From positions 11,958,063 to 12,022,062 of the forward strand of contig CM053247.1 of NCBI GenBank assembly GCA_028583405.1: a stretch of DNA of 64,000 nt, read 5' to 3'. Positions 45,476-59,175 of this stretch are shown one piece after another. Below the pieces are notes generated by a model. That model did no database searches. It saw only the letters and a list, made by a program, of their open reading frames with translations, and was not told where the DNA came from. The stretch is from Pogonophryne albipinna. Taxonomy: Eukaryota > Chordata > Actinopteri > Perciformes > Artedidraconidae. Position 1 is the first letter of the stretch, and each line of letters begins with the position of its first letter. A program made the position numbers and the translations under genes.

Positions 45476-47585
45476 CTGAGTAAAATTAAAGTTAAAGTAT
45501 GATGGTCATTTTATAAACTGTCTTGCCATTTAGATTAAGATAGATATAAGGAATGCTTTGTGGTTGTGTTGTGTTGTGTTATGGTTGTGTTTACGACTTT
45601 ACCACCAATTGAGGGTGTTTTTCAGTTCTTGAAAATTAATCCTAACTTTTTTGGTCACCTAAATGTGTCTTGTCCAGCATTTAGTTGTAAGTAGCTCCAC
45701 CTTCTCTAATTACTTCCAGTTCAAAAGTGAAATCCACAAAACAATGGGTGACATCATGGTGACTATGGTCTTCTTAGATACAGTCTATGACTACAATGGG
45801 AACAAGTCTAATATTCTTGCATCAAAATACACACAAGAAAATGTGATTTCTTAAGAAAAAGATATGGGAGAAGAACATCATTTTAAAACGTTTACACACC
45901 TGTTTACTGTCAGATTCATACTTTACATCATGACCTTATGGCTGTATCTAACAGCATCATAGCTGTATTTCATAGCATCGTGACTGCATTTAATGGAATC
46001 ATGGCTGTATTCTATGGCATCAGGGCTGAATATAATAGTATCATGGCTGTAGGCTGTGATTATGGCATCAGGGATGTATGGTGCTGCTCAGACACTGGAG
46101 GGCAGAAGACCGGCTGACGTACTGTACATCTGGCCGGACCCCTCACACTCTGCAGCACATCAAAACAGCTTTCCTTTTTGTATTACTGCCCTTTTAAACA
46201 GAGCTTGACTAAGCCAATTCCCCCTGAAGAATGACCATCCATCGGCCCCTCTTTTTTTTTTTATCTCTCTCTTTGAAGTGCCGAGCTGTTGGGATAGACT
46301 TGAGCCAAGGAAGAGAGGGGCAAATTGGATGTTAATCCTTGTCTGAGTGCCAGAGATGTCAGCTGGAAAAAGTCAGGTGCCAGTTGCGATTTGTGCTATT
46401 CCTCTGTCGCTTTTTGTTCTGCATCATCACATTCTCCAAGCGGCAGATGCAGGTTTCCGCAAACTGATTCATGGAATTTTTCCTTCCTAATGACTCATGA
46501 TGGTGATCTGAAAGAGCCAGGTGCTCTCTATTATTAGTTGATTCAACCCGTCCACATTGAAGGCGGGAAACGGGCTCGATCGATGCTAACTCTTGCACAA
46601 CTTAAAAGGAAGAGCGGGAAAAGGCTTTGTCTCCCTTAGGATTCCGGGGTTCACTATCAGTTTAACGCATGATCGAGGAAAAGCTCATTTTTCTTTGCAG
46701 TGCCGAGTCCTTTTCAAGCTCAAAGCAGTGGTGGAATGTAATTGGGTACATTTACTCAAATACTTGGATACTTCCTTTTATTGCTTCTGTATGCATATGC
46801 ATTTTACTTCTTTCCAATTTCCTGAACGCTTTAGATACTATTGACTTGTTTATTATAAGTAAGATACACACAAAACATTGAAATAATGCAGGACCTCTGG
46901 GTATGGTTTCCTGTATCTGATTTTTTAAATGTAACATGCCTGTGGTTCAGGTAATATTAATACATGCTAAAATTGAGTAGGCCCAATAAACAAAAGAGCA
47001 TAAAACAGGCTTTGAAGGACTTCGATTTACTTCTTTGCCTAGTAAAATGTTTTATGTAATATAAATAAAATTGTCCCCATTATTTTCCCTCAATATAATA
47101 GCTTTTCCACGTGTCCAAACAACATTAGAGACCTCCAACATTAAAACTGAATGACACACTGCATAATTAGACACCTATTCTTAATAACTGTAATTATCTC
47201 AGTGTTTGTCCTGCTGACCCTCACTCACCTTCTGCCGCTGCTATGTTATTGTGACTGAGAGCAGGAGATCATACAAAGAGATGTAGATGAGCCTCCCGTG
47301 CAGTGACTCACGGTGTCACTCACTCGTGATATAATCACATGTTCACGGGTTTGTCGAAATCCGGTGTGTCAAACAGCCAGCTGAGTAGGGTCACACTCAA
47401 TCGATCTTAAAAGAGTTATTATATTATGTGACAACCTATTATTTGAATGTATTTATTAAAAGGAAAAAAAACGATTTAAAAGTGTTTCATAGCAAATATC
47501 AACCTTTATTTCGGTAGAGGTTTGTTTTGACTGAATTCTAAAATGCTAATGTTTAGCAGGTATGATGTTTGCCTTGATAAACATC
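45476..47585. other. Intergenic with a weak minisatellite
   Basis: About 45930-46085 is a degenerate tandem array of 26-30-base units with atcatggctgtat cores. About 46728-46800 (gcagtggtggaatgta, gtacatttactcaaatactt) looks like a hAT-type terminus fragment. No gene is supported. Confidence 0.5.
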
Positions 47586-48333
47586 TTAAAGGTCCCATGT
47601 CATGCTTTTCCGGTTATTACCCGTCCCCTTGTGTGTTGTGAAGGTTTTTCTGAATGTAAACGGTCTGCAGAGTCACAAACCCTCAAAGTACACCCTGTAG
47701 CGAGTAAAACTCTAACACAGGAAATAATTGTCTCTGCTGCCCCAGAACGCCTCGTTGGAGATTTCTCTTTTTCCATTTGTTTCTTCCTGGAACCAAAATG
47801 GACCAATCTGCGGAGCTCCTCACACACCAGGACCTTTAGCGTACATTTCCAACTAACAGGGAGTCCCATTGACTTGCATAGAGCTCCCTGAACGCTCGTA
47901 ATAGACGAGTTGGGATGGCGGAGAAATGCTCTCCGCAGACCCATTCTCACAGCGTTATAAACCTTTTTCTTACTCAATATCAAGCCACACTTATTGTTTT
48001 TACTTCAGCTGTGAGTGTTTATGTGCTCAGGATGAGTTTTGCGCTGTCCCGCTTTATCACCCACCCGGAAACCACACCAGTAAGCCAGCTCACTGAGCAG
48101 CGAGCCTCACAACGTCCCGACCAATCAGAGCACACTGGGCTCACAGGGAGGGGGGGGGCAGGAGCCCCAACAAGCCGTTTAGGACAGAGAGTGAATACAC
48201 ATACTTTACAGAGATGCTGTATGAGAAACCAATGTGAGTTTGGAACATTGCACAATATAATTCTATTTTAGTAGACCTCAACAATGGAATTCAGTAGGTC
48301 TCAGGAGAAATGGCCATGACATGGGACCTTTAA
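47586..48333. mobile_element. TTAA element with perfect 15-base termini
   Basis: TTAA at 47586-47589 and 48330-48333, with internal inverted ends aggtcccatgtcatg and catgacatgggacct. Non-coding interior. Confidence 0.92.
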
Positions 48334-49045
48334 ATTATGGAGATTCTTGTAGGTATATGTTCGTAAACCAAGGTATTTGACAAAAATCTAAGCAAATCCT
48401 GATAATGTCTTACCAAATGAAAAACTGAAAGAACACTGACATTGGTACTACTTCCTGAGGAAAGCGTGGACACATTTTGAAAGCAATCTATTCAATAGTT
48501 GTCAAGACATTTCACAGAAACCCTCTCGGGGCTAAAGACTGCCATGTTTTCAGGAATTGGATGGAAGGAATCCTTCTTCTTTAAGATAATGACTTCATCC
48601 CTTTACAAGGATTTATATCATCTTTCTTCTTATACTGAAATCCAGTCCTTACGTGTGAGTACTGGTTGTTTTCCTGAAGTGTCACAAGCACTCTTCCCCT
48701 CTTCAGTTTCCCATGAGTCCCTGGGGACAAGCAGCAGGAACAGCAGACTGATGGTAGCTGGAGAGGATTCTGAAATATATCCACGATCCTCTGAACTTCC
48801 AGCACCGAAATCCCTGAAAGGAGGTGCAAACGTGTAAATACAAATAGACAAGAAGCCGTCAACATAATGTGTATTGTACTGCTTTAAAAAGGGAAGGCAT
48901 CTGAGAAAACCCTAAATTAGTATAATTGCTGTAATTGTTTTTTCCATCTTGCAGGCTAGTATACGAGGGCATGTGCTGCCTGGCTTTATTTCATCTTTTC
49001 ATCAAAACTCTATTGCAAATTGGTGAAAAAACAATCTTGACTTAA
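48334..49045. other. Intergenic, nothing recognised
   Basis: No supported exon or element. Confidence 0.5.
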
Positions 49046-49392
49046 TTATGCACTTAAGCGTTTTCTGGAATAAATCATCAACACGGAAGACTTAACATTA
49101 TCCTCAATACAAACAGCAAGCTTTGGTGATTCCTTTTTTACTCCTCGTCCTTCATCCTCGGCAGGAATGTTATCCTCATCGCTGACTTTGATCTTCTGCT
49201 CAACAGGGATGCGTTTGGGCATGAGCTTTATCCCACTGGTTTTCTTGGTGTCCTGCAGAGATCTGCATGCGCTTCTTCATCCTTTTCTTTATCTTTCTCT
49301 CTCTTGCCTCTAAGCTTTTCTGTTATCAGCCTCTCACTGTTCTTCAACTGCCTCAGTGTCTCACCCTTTTCCTCAGGGATGCTCTTCATGAG
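49046..49392 (-). pseudogene. Unrecognised charged coding fragment with frameshift
   Basis: On the minus strand an acceptor-like ctttatttctccag ends at 49393. Then comes LMKSIPEEKGETLRQLKNSE followed by RLITEKLRGKREKDKEKDEE, rich in Lys/Glu. Near 49260-49275 the frame shifts, and the next frame runs RSLQDTKKTSGIKLMPKRIP, VEQKIKVSDEDNIPAEDEG and on to a TAA at 49046-49048. Both halves have protein-like composition, which suggests one broken exon or terminal coding piece. I do not recognise the family. It could be a processed or truncated pseudogene fragment, or chance. Confidence 0.45.
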
Positions 49393-49876
49393 CTGGAGAA
49401 ATAAAGACATACGGTACTGAACTCTTGACTCTACACCAGAGCATCCTATAACATCCTGGTCATATGTTTATGTAACCATGGAGCTTAATCTTTATTTTTT
49501 AGGCCAGCAGTTCTTGTTTTGAGGTGGTCTCGATGGTCTACCAGAGCTGATTGTATCAGTGGATGGATTGTGCTCCATCAGAGCAAATAGAAGTTTTAGC
49601 AATCCGAGATGTATAACTCGGGTCTCTTCTTAGTCTGAGCTGTCGGACCGGTTCAGAATTTGTGACCAGTGTGTCGTTGTAGGATGAGGACAGCAAGGAC
49701 CCCTGGTGCAAGGCTGCACAAGTTCACCCTGTGTCTCTGTGGGCTGCAGGACTGAAGCTTTCATGAATGTTCTTGTATCTCTTAAATGTATTCAAGTTAT
49801 CCTCAATCTTCCCCAATTCATCTGTTAATTTCCCCATTGCAATGATTTGTATTGCGTTTCCTCAGATTTCTTCCGC
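49393..49876. other. Intergenic, nothing recognised
   Basis: No supported exon. It is possibly the intron upstream of the fragment at 49046-49392, but no further matching exon was seen. Confidence 0.4.
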
Positions 49877-50555
<679 letters not shown>

Positions 50556-53500
50556 GGGAGAGCTGGGTTATTCTAACTGTCTTGTGGTATCTACCTCCAT
50601 TACCTTGCCAACCCTTTATGTCATCTTGTCAACACCCAAGAATGAACCTAGCTCCTTTTTCTCAGTGAATTTCCATCACATTATTTCTATCAAACGAGCC
50701 TCTCCTCGGAGCTTGAGTTCTTCACACTGACAGCAAAATGAGAGCTAATTTGCATCAATAAACAAACAGATTTTGTAACATCTTTAAACTGTCTCTTCAT
50801 AATGGCCTCGGAGAAAAAGAAACCTGCCTTAAAGCGTTCCCACACTCTGCACATCATAGAACAGTCACGAATAATTCACCATGATAATCTGTTTAAAAAT
50901 GAGCTTTGTTCCAAATTCATGCATTTAACTTTAACATGTACAACATTTTTTGAGGTCTGAGTTCAAACCAACACAGACTTGTAAAAAATCTTGCAATTGT
51001 GAATGAATTAAACAAAAGTGAAGCCAAAATACCCTGAAAATGAGCTTTAATTTGATTTGAGCCCCCGTATGGAGGTCGTGCCCGAAGCCACTGCCTAGCT
51101 TCTTAGCATGAGAGCTGCCTAACTGTTGTACTGAGTTGTGTCATGACCATGGTAGCTGTTTGGCTTAAAAATAATCAATAACTAGCATAACATTTATACA
51201 ATTAATGAAATCCAAGCATGTTCTTTAACAAAGACTCAACCTGGCTTTCCTGTTGGGGAGCTGTCAAGTTGTCCATCTTTATTTACAGTCCATGGGTTCA
51301 GTACCCATGCTGAATTGTCTTTCTATTAAGTTTAAATCAATTGCATCTGTAGCTAGTTTGACCCTTAGCTAATTTTTCTTGTCTCACACTTGAATAATCT
51401 TCCAATCCGAAGTGGTCCCCATGCAGCCTGTGATCAATTGTTCTGACAGCACTTATGTGTCTCAGAATTGATGACGACTGAATGTAAGATGGCAGGTGCT
51501 TTGCAGGTTCAATAAGGTCTGGGGAAATAAGCCAGCTGTTGCCAAACTTTTAGATGAAATAACTGACATATACCTGAAAATGAAATATTTAGAGTATCAA
51601 ACTTAAGTGTTAAAGTGAGACAGACATATTGTTTCAGGAGTCAGCCCACACAATCCCTGAGCACAGCCTTGAAAAGAGACAAGGAGTGGTCAACTCTGCT
51701 ACAGCACTGAATCATACTCTCATTGTGCCAAAAGCTGTTGAATTAGTTTCCTATTATCCCCCATTTTTGTGAAGGAGTTGATCTGTCATGTTGTCTGAAG
51801 TTCTGATTGGTCACAGACTTCCTTTATTCTGTTAATTTCATAATTAATTCAGACAGTCAATCAATCAAAGTTGATTTATACTGGACATTTAGTTTATTTG
51901 TATCTAATGATAATGAGGATTAATGAAGTTGACATTTTCTAAAGTTTTTCCATCCAGTCCTATTCAGAGTTTTACTTTAGCATATTTTAACAGGCAAACA
52001 CAAGTTATTTCCACTCCGCTATATCCCTCAATCCTAATTGGTTATCAGTGTTTCCATCCACTTTTTCATGCCCAATCGCTTTGCATATAATGGAGCCTGA
52101 GTTGAAATGAAAAGAAAATCGGAAAATAAATTATGTGTAAACTTACCAAAGGTGGAAAAGTTCACCTACAGATGGTAACAATATGCAGCTAAGTGTGGTT
52201 GGCACAGTATGGCTGGGTGCAGAGGTGGGAGAAGTACTCAGATCAATATTTTCTAGTTTATACACACAATCAACACATTCTCACTCTAACTCGGCCTATG
52301 TTAACGTTATGTACAATCCAGTCTCACGGCATTTCGTGTTATAGTCACGACATTTAATCTATTGATTCGTGTTCACCAACACGATTTTCCCCTTTTTTTC
52401 GTGTCACACAGAACGATTTTAAAAGCAATGTATTTCTATTGGTAGTATGTTTCGTGCCTGCAACACGTCTTTTTGTCCGTTCGGCTCTTGGAAGACCAGA
52501 AGCTGTGGGGTTCATAAAAACATGTTTTTACTTAATATCAAGCCACAATTATTGTTTTTATTTTAAATCGTATAACGTCTGACTTTTTTTGTCGTCTGTG
52601 AGGAAAAGAAATGGGGCTCAGAGCCTCAAAATACTGAAATCTGTATTTTTTTAAATCTTTCTTTCCTTCTAATTTGTTATTCTTTTCTAAATAACACACT
52701 GTTATTTACTCACCAATAACACACAATTATCCTTGTTTTTATTTATTTGTTTCATTCCATAATCTCGGGCGTGTTTGGCGTCCGTCAGGAACTGAATTTC
52801 AAAATAAAAATAACCGGAAACAGACGTAGGCATTTCAAGCGATTACCCAAGATCCTCAGCTATGGTTTAAGCTGGCTGATTGGATGTTTTAGCCGCAATG
52901 CATGTTGGGATTTGGTGTTTATATGATATGAAATCGGAAAAACATAAAAAAAAAAAAAATAATAATACTTAATTCCCGAGTGCTCTTGCTTTTCTCTTTG
53001 AAAGTCATCACATAACGGCATTGTAATACACGGTTTGGCTGCATTACATATTACAGATCTGCCGTAGTTCTTTATTTATAGAGCCCAGATGAGAAGACCT
53101 TTGGAAAAACTGGAAGAAATGCCGCCGAAACTGAATACTTGACGTGGATCATAAATATATCAACAATTAAACAACATCTTCAATTTCTCTTCACACAATA
53201 CGTCTCCTTGCAGTATCAACACTAATTCGGCTGACTTTTACATTTGATCTAATTCGTAGATAGGTTATATTTACACCATAACGGTGCACAGCTGATATAA
53301 AAGGACTTGTAGTTTTTAAAGATATTACTGATTTTCTTTGAATATAAGAATGTAAATACTGAGTCTGAAATAATATAGCAATATGCTGTAAAATTATGTG
53401 AAAACATGAATAAAACTACACATCTTCAGATGTTGTACATACATAAGTGTCCTACACTAATAATACAACGTTATTATGGTTAGTGTACCTTGTGTGCACC

Positions 53501-53842
53501 GCCTAGTGGTTAAAGCACGTTATTGAATTATTGTTTTTATGTGTTATATTTGATGAAAAAAATATTAAGAGTACATACTTTCATAGGGGGGAAGTAGAAG
53601 GTCTGTGATAGAAATATAGAATATAAAAAATCAAGAAGATACTATAAGTGATCACTACAATAAAACAGTTTAGTGCAGGATGTCCAAAGATAATAGGAGG
53701 AGGTGCAAAACAGAAAAACGAATTAACCTTTATTTAAACATTAAATAATACTTTACATTAAGGTCTTCTTTTAAATAAGAAAAAAGCTTTGGGGGTATCA
53801 AAAGATAAATATTAAGCCTGACAAAGTACTTAACGTCTAATA
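50556..53842. other. Intergenic, mostly unassigned
   Basis: No exon supported. About 52218-52265 (cagaggtgggagaagtactcag) resembles a hAT terminus. About 52310-52480 holds a block with ctcacggcatttcgtgtt and cgtgttcaccaacacgatttt that looks repeat-derived. The rest is AT-rich with nothing recognised. Confidence 0.45.
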
Positions 53843-55497
53843 CAGGGGTGGGGAACCTCCGGCCCCCGGGCCGTATACGGCCTGCGAGACCTTTTGCTAC
53901 GGCCCTCGAGGTAATTTATAAACATACGCAAAAAAGAAAAAAATTAAAGAAATCTAGACCGCAAAAAAATTAAACAAGCGAGTGCCTGTTTTTCCTGGCC
54001 AAGGTCAGGGTCCTTGAACACATCACGAGCCTAACGTGTCATCACGTGGTATATGTCTCGTCTGACAGGGATGCAGTTCTGACCATGGCTCTGACGGAGA
54101 GCACCAGAACTCCGCTCCGCCACTTCCACAAATTGCAGTACCCATAAGGAGCCGTACACATGCCGCAGTTTTTGCGTGGCTGTGTCTTTAGTTGAAAGCC
54201 CAGTGGTCTGTTCATCTGTCATACTGATCATAAAGTCAATAACTGTGTTGTTATTAGCATCTCGTTAGCTAGCTATGCTAACGAATAGAAGAAGCTTTTT
54301 CTACAACCAGTGAGGTAAAGGCACATCTTTATATGATCATTATAGTTATAAAAAAATAAGAGAGTAAAGTAAACAGGTATAAAATACTATATGACAGTAA
54401 AACAAAGTTGTTATTAATAAACAAGAATAAAGTTTGAAAGGAGAGTGATTTGTAAAATATCCATAAAGAAAAAGAAAATCTGCTTACAGTTCTGTTTCAT
54501 ATGGGTGTTGAGAGATGTATCCATGGATCTCTTATGCCCCTTTCACACCAACGCGTTTTCAGCTCCGGCTCGGAGCTGGAGCTGGAGCATGAAAAGTACC
54601 GGTTTTTCCTGTTCACACCGCAGAGGCGCCGCCTCTTAGCTCCGGAATCCGGTTCACTTCCAGCTCCAAAAAATTGTCGGTCTAGAGGCAAGAGCTTCGG
54701 AGCTAAGAGGCAGCGTCGCTTACGTCTCTCTTACGTCGAGGCGGGGGCAGGGGCATGGGCGGGATCAGCCTCCTGAACAACAACAAAATGCTTGCGTGTG
54801 ATGTTTGTAAAGTTCCAAGTAAAGTCGTCCCTTGTAAAGTCGTCCGATGCCTTCCATTTCGTTTCGTAAGAGGATAACCAAAGCGAACAGTTCAATACAA
54901 TCGGCCATTGTTGTTGTTGTCGATGTGAGGGATTTCCGCGCGGTTTGGATTTTATGAAGCAGGCACGTAAACGGTGACGTCATGACGCAGCAGCGGCAGC
55001 TCTGGGCGGTGTGAACAGAGCGGGAGCAGAAAAGGGAAACCGGAGCTGAACCAGAAAAGCTCCCGCTCGGAGCTAGAAAGGGAAAAGCGCTGGTGTGAAA
55101 GCCGCATGTATGTTGCTCTCAAAGTGCACCAGATTGATGCTTTTAACTTCAACATTTAAAAAAAAATCTTCCCGGGGGAGAACACCCCCCTAGAGGAGGT
55201 TAGGTCCCCACTTAAATCATGTTCACATGGATAGGAAACTAACTACATTTGCACACATCTTGTGTCCATATATTTCTGTTTGGGTGGTCATGCCACAACC
55301 GTGCACGTGCATGCATGAGTCATGGTAAAATATCTGGATTAAGAGGTTGCTTTTTCTTTGTACAGCATGAAAGAAAGGCCGAATGAATGGGCTCTGATTT
55401 TAGTATTTTTAAGCAGAGGTCAATCATTTGTACGGCCCTCGGAGGATGTTGGAAAAATGGAAATGGCCCTTGAGAGGAAAAAGGTTCCCCACCCCTG
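53843..55497. mobile_element. hAT-like element, caggggtgggg termini
   Basis: The ends caggggtggggaacctccgg and aggttccccacccctg are inverted repeats of the hAT type, with tacggcc words inside both. Flanking octamers (gtctaata, tagtagac) do not match, so no target duplication is claimed. It carries a nested element at 54535-55104 and lies just before the broken gene starting at 55504. Confidence 0.75.
54535..55104. mobile_element. Nested non-autonomous element, ctttcacacca termini
   Basis: gcccctttcacaccaacgc at the left mirrors gcgctggtgtgaaagccgc at the right. The interior is rich in agctccgg/ggagct words forming further self-complementarity. No coding. Confidence 0.7.
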
Positions 55498-56290
55498 TAG
55501 TAGACAATGTACTGCCAGCTATTGGATTCTGTGTACGACAGTATAGATGACACCCAATATCCAACTACAACAGACACATTTCCAGAGACAGCTAAAGTCC
55601 TGGTCGAGGATGACATAATTGGCCATCCTCCATCCATCGTGTATCATGACAGTCTCCACCAACTAGCCAAATATCTGGTTCTGCCTGTGAACATTTGCAC
55701 CGCTAAGGACCCAAACACCAATGTCGAGTGCCATGCTCCTAGGCCATTCGAAATCAGTGTCAAGTCCAGGGGTACATCAGCTATCGTTGAATGGGTGTGT
55801 ATTTGTTTGGCATAATTTGGCATTACAAGTTTTGGACTGATTCTGCATTCGTGTCATACAAGCAGTAGTAATTGTTGTTAAAATACTGTGCTGGAGGTCT
55901 TCTCCACCTATGTCTTTTTTTAGATGTGTCTTCATGGTCACACTGTATGAAAATGGAGTTCCCAGCCGGCTTTAAAGTATGGGATGCTGGTTGGGGACTT
56001 CATGTTGGCCAGTAACATAGTGCTCTCTGGCAACAACTATGGCAAAATGTCACTACTTTTCCGGTTCATGAAAGTGGGGATAGTGGAGAGGTCCTCCTCT
56101 TCAGAATCCAGGACTCCTACTGTGTGGACAGTATAAAGGACTTCTGGAACGAGAAGAGGGCCAAACTCATCACCCATCTTCACCCTAAAGGGCCTGTTGT
56201 GATCTTGGGTAAGTTTGAGACACACACACTAGCACAAACTATACACCATGGTATAGAACTGTATTTGTTCCCCAGAAGCAGTATTAGCAG

Positions 56291-56774
56291 TGTAAGGGAA
56301 ACTTCTGCAGCAATGGAGAGTCAGGACTCAGAGAGACACGAGGAGAGTTGGAGCTTTGATGTCAAACACTGATATTTATTACAAGTATACGGCCGGAGAA
56401 ATTCACATCACAAGTCACAGCAGCCAGAGATTCTGACTGCACTGGTGGGTTGCCATGTCAAATCTGACCAGCCTATCTCTCGATAGACCTTTTAACTAGT
56501 TTACAGAGAGTTAATCCACATATTGGGGGATGGTGGGTAAACACTGGGAACACTGAAGATATCCCCGATATCTGGAAATACTCAATCACCTGTCAGTGAG
56601 GCTTAGAAAGCCAGCGTTCTCACAGTCGTAAAACCTTCTGTGACCGATAATAAAACTGAGACTAAGTGCAACAGCACATTCCTTAAAGGAGATAACAGGC
56701 GTCAGGGTTGGTGATTAACGTTAACAGGCAGAAAGGTTAAATATCTAGAAGACAGACAGAAATATTCCCTTACA
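56291..56774. mobile_element. Solo LTR with 5-base target duplication agcag
   Basis: agcag at 56286-56290 and 56775-56779 flanks a 484-base segment that starts TGTAAGGGAA and ends TTCCCTTACA. The TG...CA ends with a 5-base duplication are the signature of a retroviral-type LTR left after recombination. It sits in an intron of the broken gene 55504-59852. No internal retroviral genes are present. Confidence 0.85.
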
Positions 56775-57019
56775 AGCAGGGCAGATGCATGGGGATTCAA
56801 AGACCAAACACAACAAAAATAATTTAAAAGAAAGTTCAGTAAAGACCTAAAAAATATGTGTGAAGGTAGAAAATCTAATGTAATCAAATGTGCACAAAAT
56901 GTCAATACTTCGTTTATTGGGGTTGAGCTTCATTTAGACTCTGTTGAGTGTGAGCCTATACCAGGCAACTTTTGCTTTTGAATAGATGTGAATCAATATT
57001 TGCAATGTTGTTGTTTTTG
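56775..57019. other. Unassigned intron sequence
   Basis: Between the solo LTR and the minisatellite block. Nothing recognised. Confidence 0.5.
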
Positions 57020-57435
57020 TGTGAGGCAGAAGAGTATTCGGCGGGACCCCCAACGGGACAGGACATGGAGTTGGCAGGAACCCCAGCGGAACCTCCAACG
57101 GTACAGGACATAGGGTTGGCAGGACCCCCGGCAGAAGAGTAGTCGGCGGGACCCCCAACGGGACAGGACATAGAGTTGGCAGGACCCCCAGCGGAACCTC
57201 CAACGGCACAGGACATAAGGTTGGCAGGACCTCCGGCAGAAGAGTAGACGGCGGGGCCTCCAACGGCACAGGACACAGGGTTGGCAGGACCCCCGGCAGA
57301 AGAGCAGTCGGCGGGACCCCCAACGGGACAGGACATAGGGTTGGCCGGACCCCCGGCAGAAGAGTAGTCGGCGGGACCCCCAACGAGACGGGACATGGAG
57401 TTGGCAGGACCCCCAGCGGAACCGCCAGCGGCACT
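57020..57435. repeat. Minisatellite of 60- and 45-base units
   Basis: Units begin ttggcaggacccccggcaga. A 60-base form and a 45-base form missing 15 bases are interspersed, for about seven units. All lengths are multiples of three, so minus-strand frames stay open (PTLCPVPLGVPPTTLLPGVL-like repeats). Confidence 0.9.
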
Positions 57436-58005
57436 TGAGTAGGGACTTGAGTAGGGACTAGAGAAGGGACTTGAGTAGGAACTTGAGATGGAACTCGAGA
57501 GGTGACTCGAAAAGACACTTGAGAGGGAACTCGAGAGGTGACTAGAGAGGGAACTTGAGAGGTGACTTGAGAGGGAACTTGAGAGCTGACTTGAGAGGGA
57601 ACTCGAGAAGTGACTTGAAAGGAGGCTTGAGAGGGGACTCGAGAGGTGACTTGAGAGTGGACTCGAGAGGTGACTTGAAAGGAGGCTTGAGAGGGAACTC
57701 GAGAGGAGACTTGAGAGGGAACTCGAGAGGTGACTTGAGAGGGGACTCGAGAAGAGACTCGAAAAGAGACTCGAGAAGAGACTCGAGAGGGGACCTGAGA
57801 GGGAAACTCGAGAGGGGACTTGAGAGGGGTCTCGAGAAGAGACCTGAGAGGGAATTTGAGAGGGGACTCGAGAAGAGACTCGAGAGGGGACCTGAGAGGG
57901 GACTTGAGAGGGGACTTGAGAGGGGACTCGAGAAGAGACCTGAGAGGGAATTTGAGAGGGGACTCAAGAAGAGACTCGAGAGGGGACCTGAGAGGGAACT
58001 TGTGT
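57436..58005. repeat. 12-base minisatellite, (R-G-D-L/S)n if read on plus
   Basis: Tandem 12-base units of the type agaggggacttg/agaggggactcg, over 40 copies with few changes. On the plus strand they spell RGDL, RGDS, RGNL and RRDS repeats; on the minus strand, Ser/Pro/Leu repeats. No start, homology or splice signal supports a protein made from the plus strand. Confidence 0.9.
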
Positions 58006-58736
58006 CAGTCGGTACGCCGACAAGACACGGGGAGCTGGCGTCGGCTGGAGAGCCAACAGGAGAGAGGTGCTGGAGTCGGCCGGTACGCCGACAGGACTCG
58101 GGGAGCTGGCGTTGGCTGGAGAGCCAACAGGAGACTAGGTGCTGGAGTCGGTCGGTACGCCGACAGGACTCGGGGAGCTGGCGTCGGCCGGTACGCCAGT
58201 CCTGGAGCCGAAACTGGAGTCGGGACCATGGCTACTGGGGCCGGTACTGAGGCTGGAACTGGAGCCGCTGGAACCGGAACAGAGGCCTGGACCATGGCTG
58301 TGTGGGCCAGGTAATCGAGCAAGGAAACATAGCTCTGCGGGCCGGTACTGGTGCATGGATCCATGGCTGTGGAAACCGGAACTGAAGCCGGGATCATGGC
58401 TGTTGGAGCACGGGCTGGAATCCTGGCCCTGCGTCTCATAGAGGCTTTTTGGAGACTCCGTGGACCTCCAACAGGACAGTAGTCGGATCCCAGGAAAGGG
58501 TTAGAAGCTTCGGACCAGTCCTCAGGACAACTTGTGAAAAGTTGTAGCCACTCAGGCAACGAACTCCTCAACCAAGGCATTTCAGCCACCTCCATTCGTG
58601 CCTTTTTGAGGATAGCCTCTTTGTCCCTTCTAGAAGAGGTTCCACTCCACTCGGCATGATAACACTGTAGGGAGAAATCCAGATCGAACAGATCCAACTC
58701 AAAATCCTAAAAATCCGCTGGGTCCATTGTAGGTCG
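58005..58736 (-). pseudogene. Gag-like leader reading frame running into repeats
   Basis: On the minus strand an ATG at 58725-58727 gives MDPADF, then a TAG, then DFELDLFDLDFSLQCYHAEW, RRDKEAILKKARMEVAEMPW and LRSSLPEWLQLF. After that come Ala/Pro/Val-rich repeats (YRPTPAPRVLSA units of about 66 bases, 58005-58230). It begins just inside the LTR-like segment 58745-59175, where a retrotransposon gag would start. The identification as gag-like rests on position and general look. The internal stop and repeats make it non-functional. Confidence 0.45.
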
Positions 58737-58744
58737 GTTCATTC

Positions 58745-59175
58745 TGTCAGGATGCGTGGAAAAAGGTAGGACCCAAAAGCAGTATTAACGAAAAGCGAGC
58801 TTTATTAAATAATAAAAGCTGTGGCAAAAAAGGCAGTATTCAAATATCCAAAAACAAACGAGCAGCACAAGGAACACAGACCGTGGAATAACATGGAGGG
58901 GAGACAATGAACCGACATGGAACACAGGGGAAGACTAGACTAAATACACAGAAGGGTAATCACAGGACAAGACACAGCTGGGCAGGGGAGGGAGAAAACA
59001 CAAGGGCAACAGGTGAAAAACAATGAGACAATCAGACACACCAGGGAAACTAACGACAGGGAGGAGGACCAGACAAAACACAAGGAGGAAGACAAAACAT
59101 CGAATGAACAGACTTACAAAACCCATAACCAGACAGACAACACTAAAACCGTGACATAAACCTAGGAGTGTGACA
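58745..59175 (-). mobile_element. LTR-like terminal segment
   Basis: A 431-base segment beginning TGTCAGGATGCG and ending GAGTGTGACA, so either strand reads TGTCA...TGACA. An agctttattaaataataaaag block at about 58799 could supply a poly(A) signal. A diverged copy lies at 11022-11540. No second LTR is present on the other side of the frame 58005-58736. Confidence 0.5.

Noticed and set aside
53843..55497. Target duplication for the caggggtgggg element
   Set aside because: Flanking octamers gtctaata and tagtagac do not match, so none is claimed.
57555..58314. Plus-strand RGDL-repeat protein
   Set aside because: Openness follows from the 12-base period. No start context, homology or splicing supports expression.
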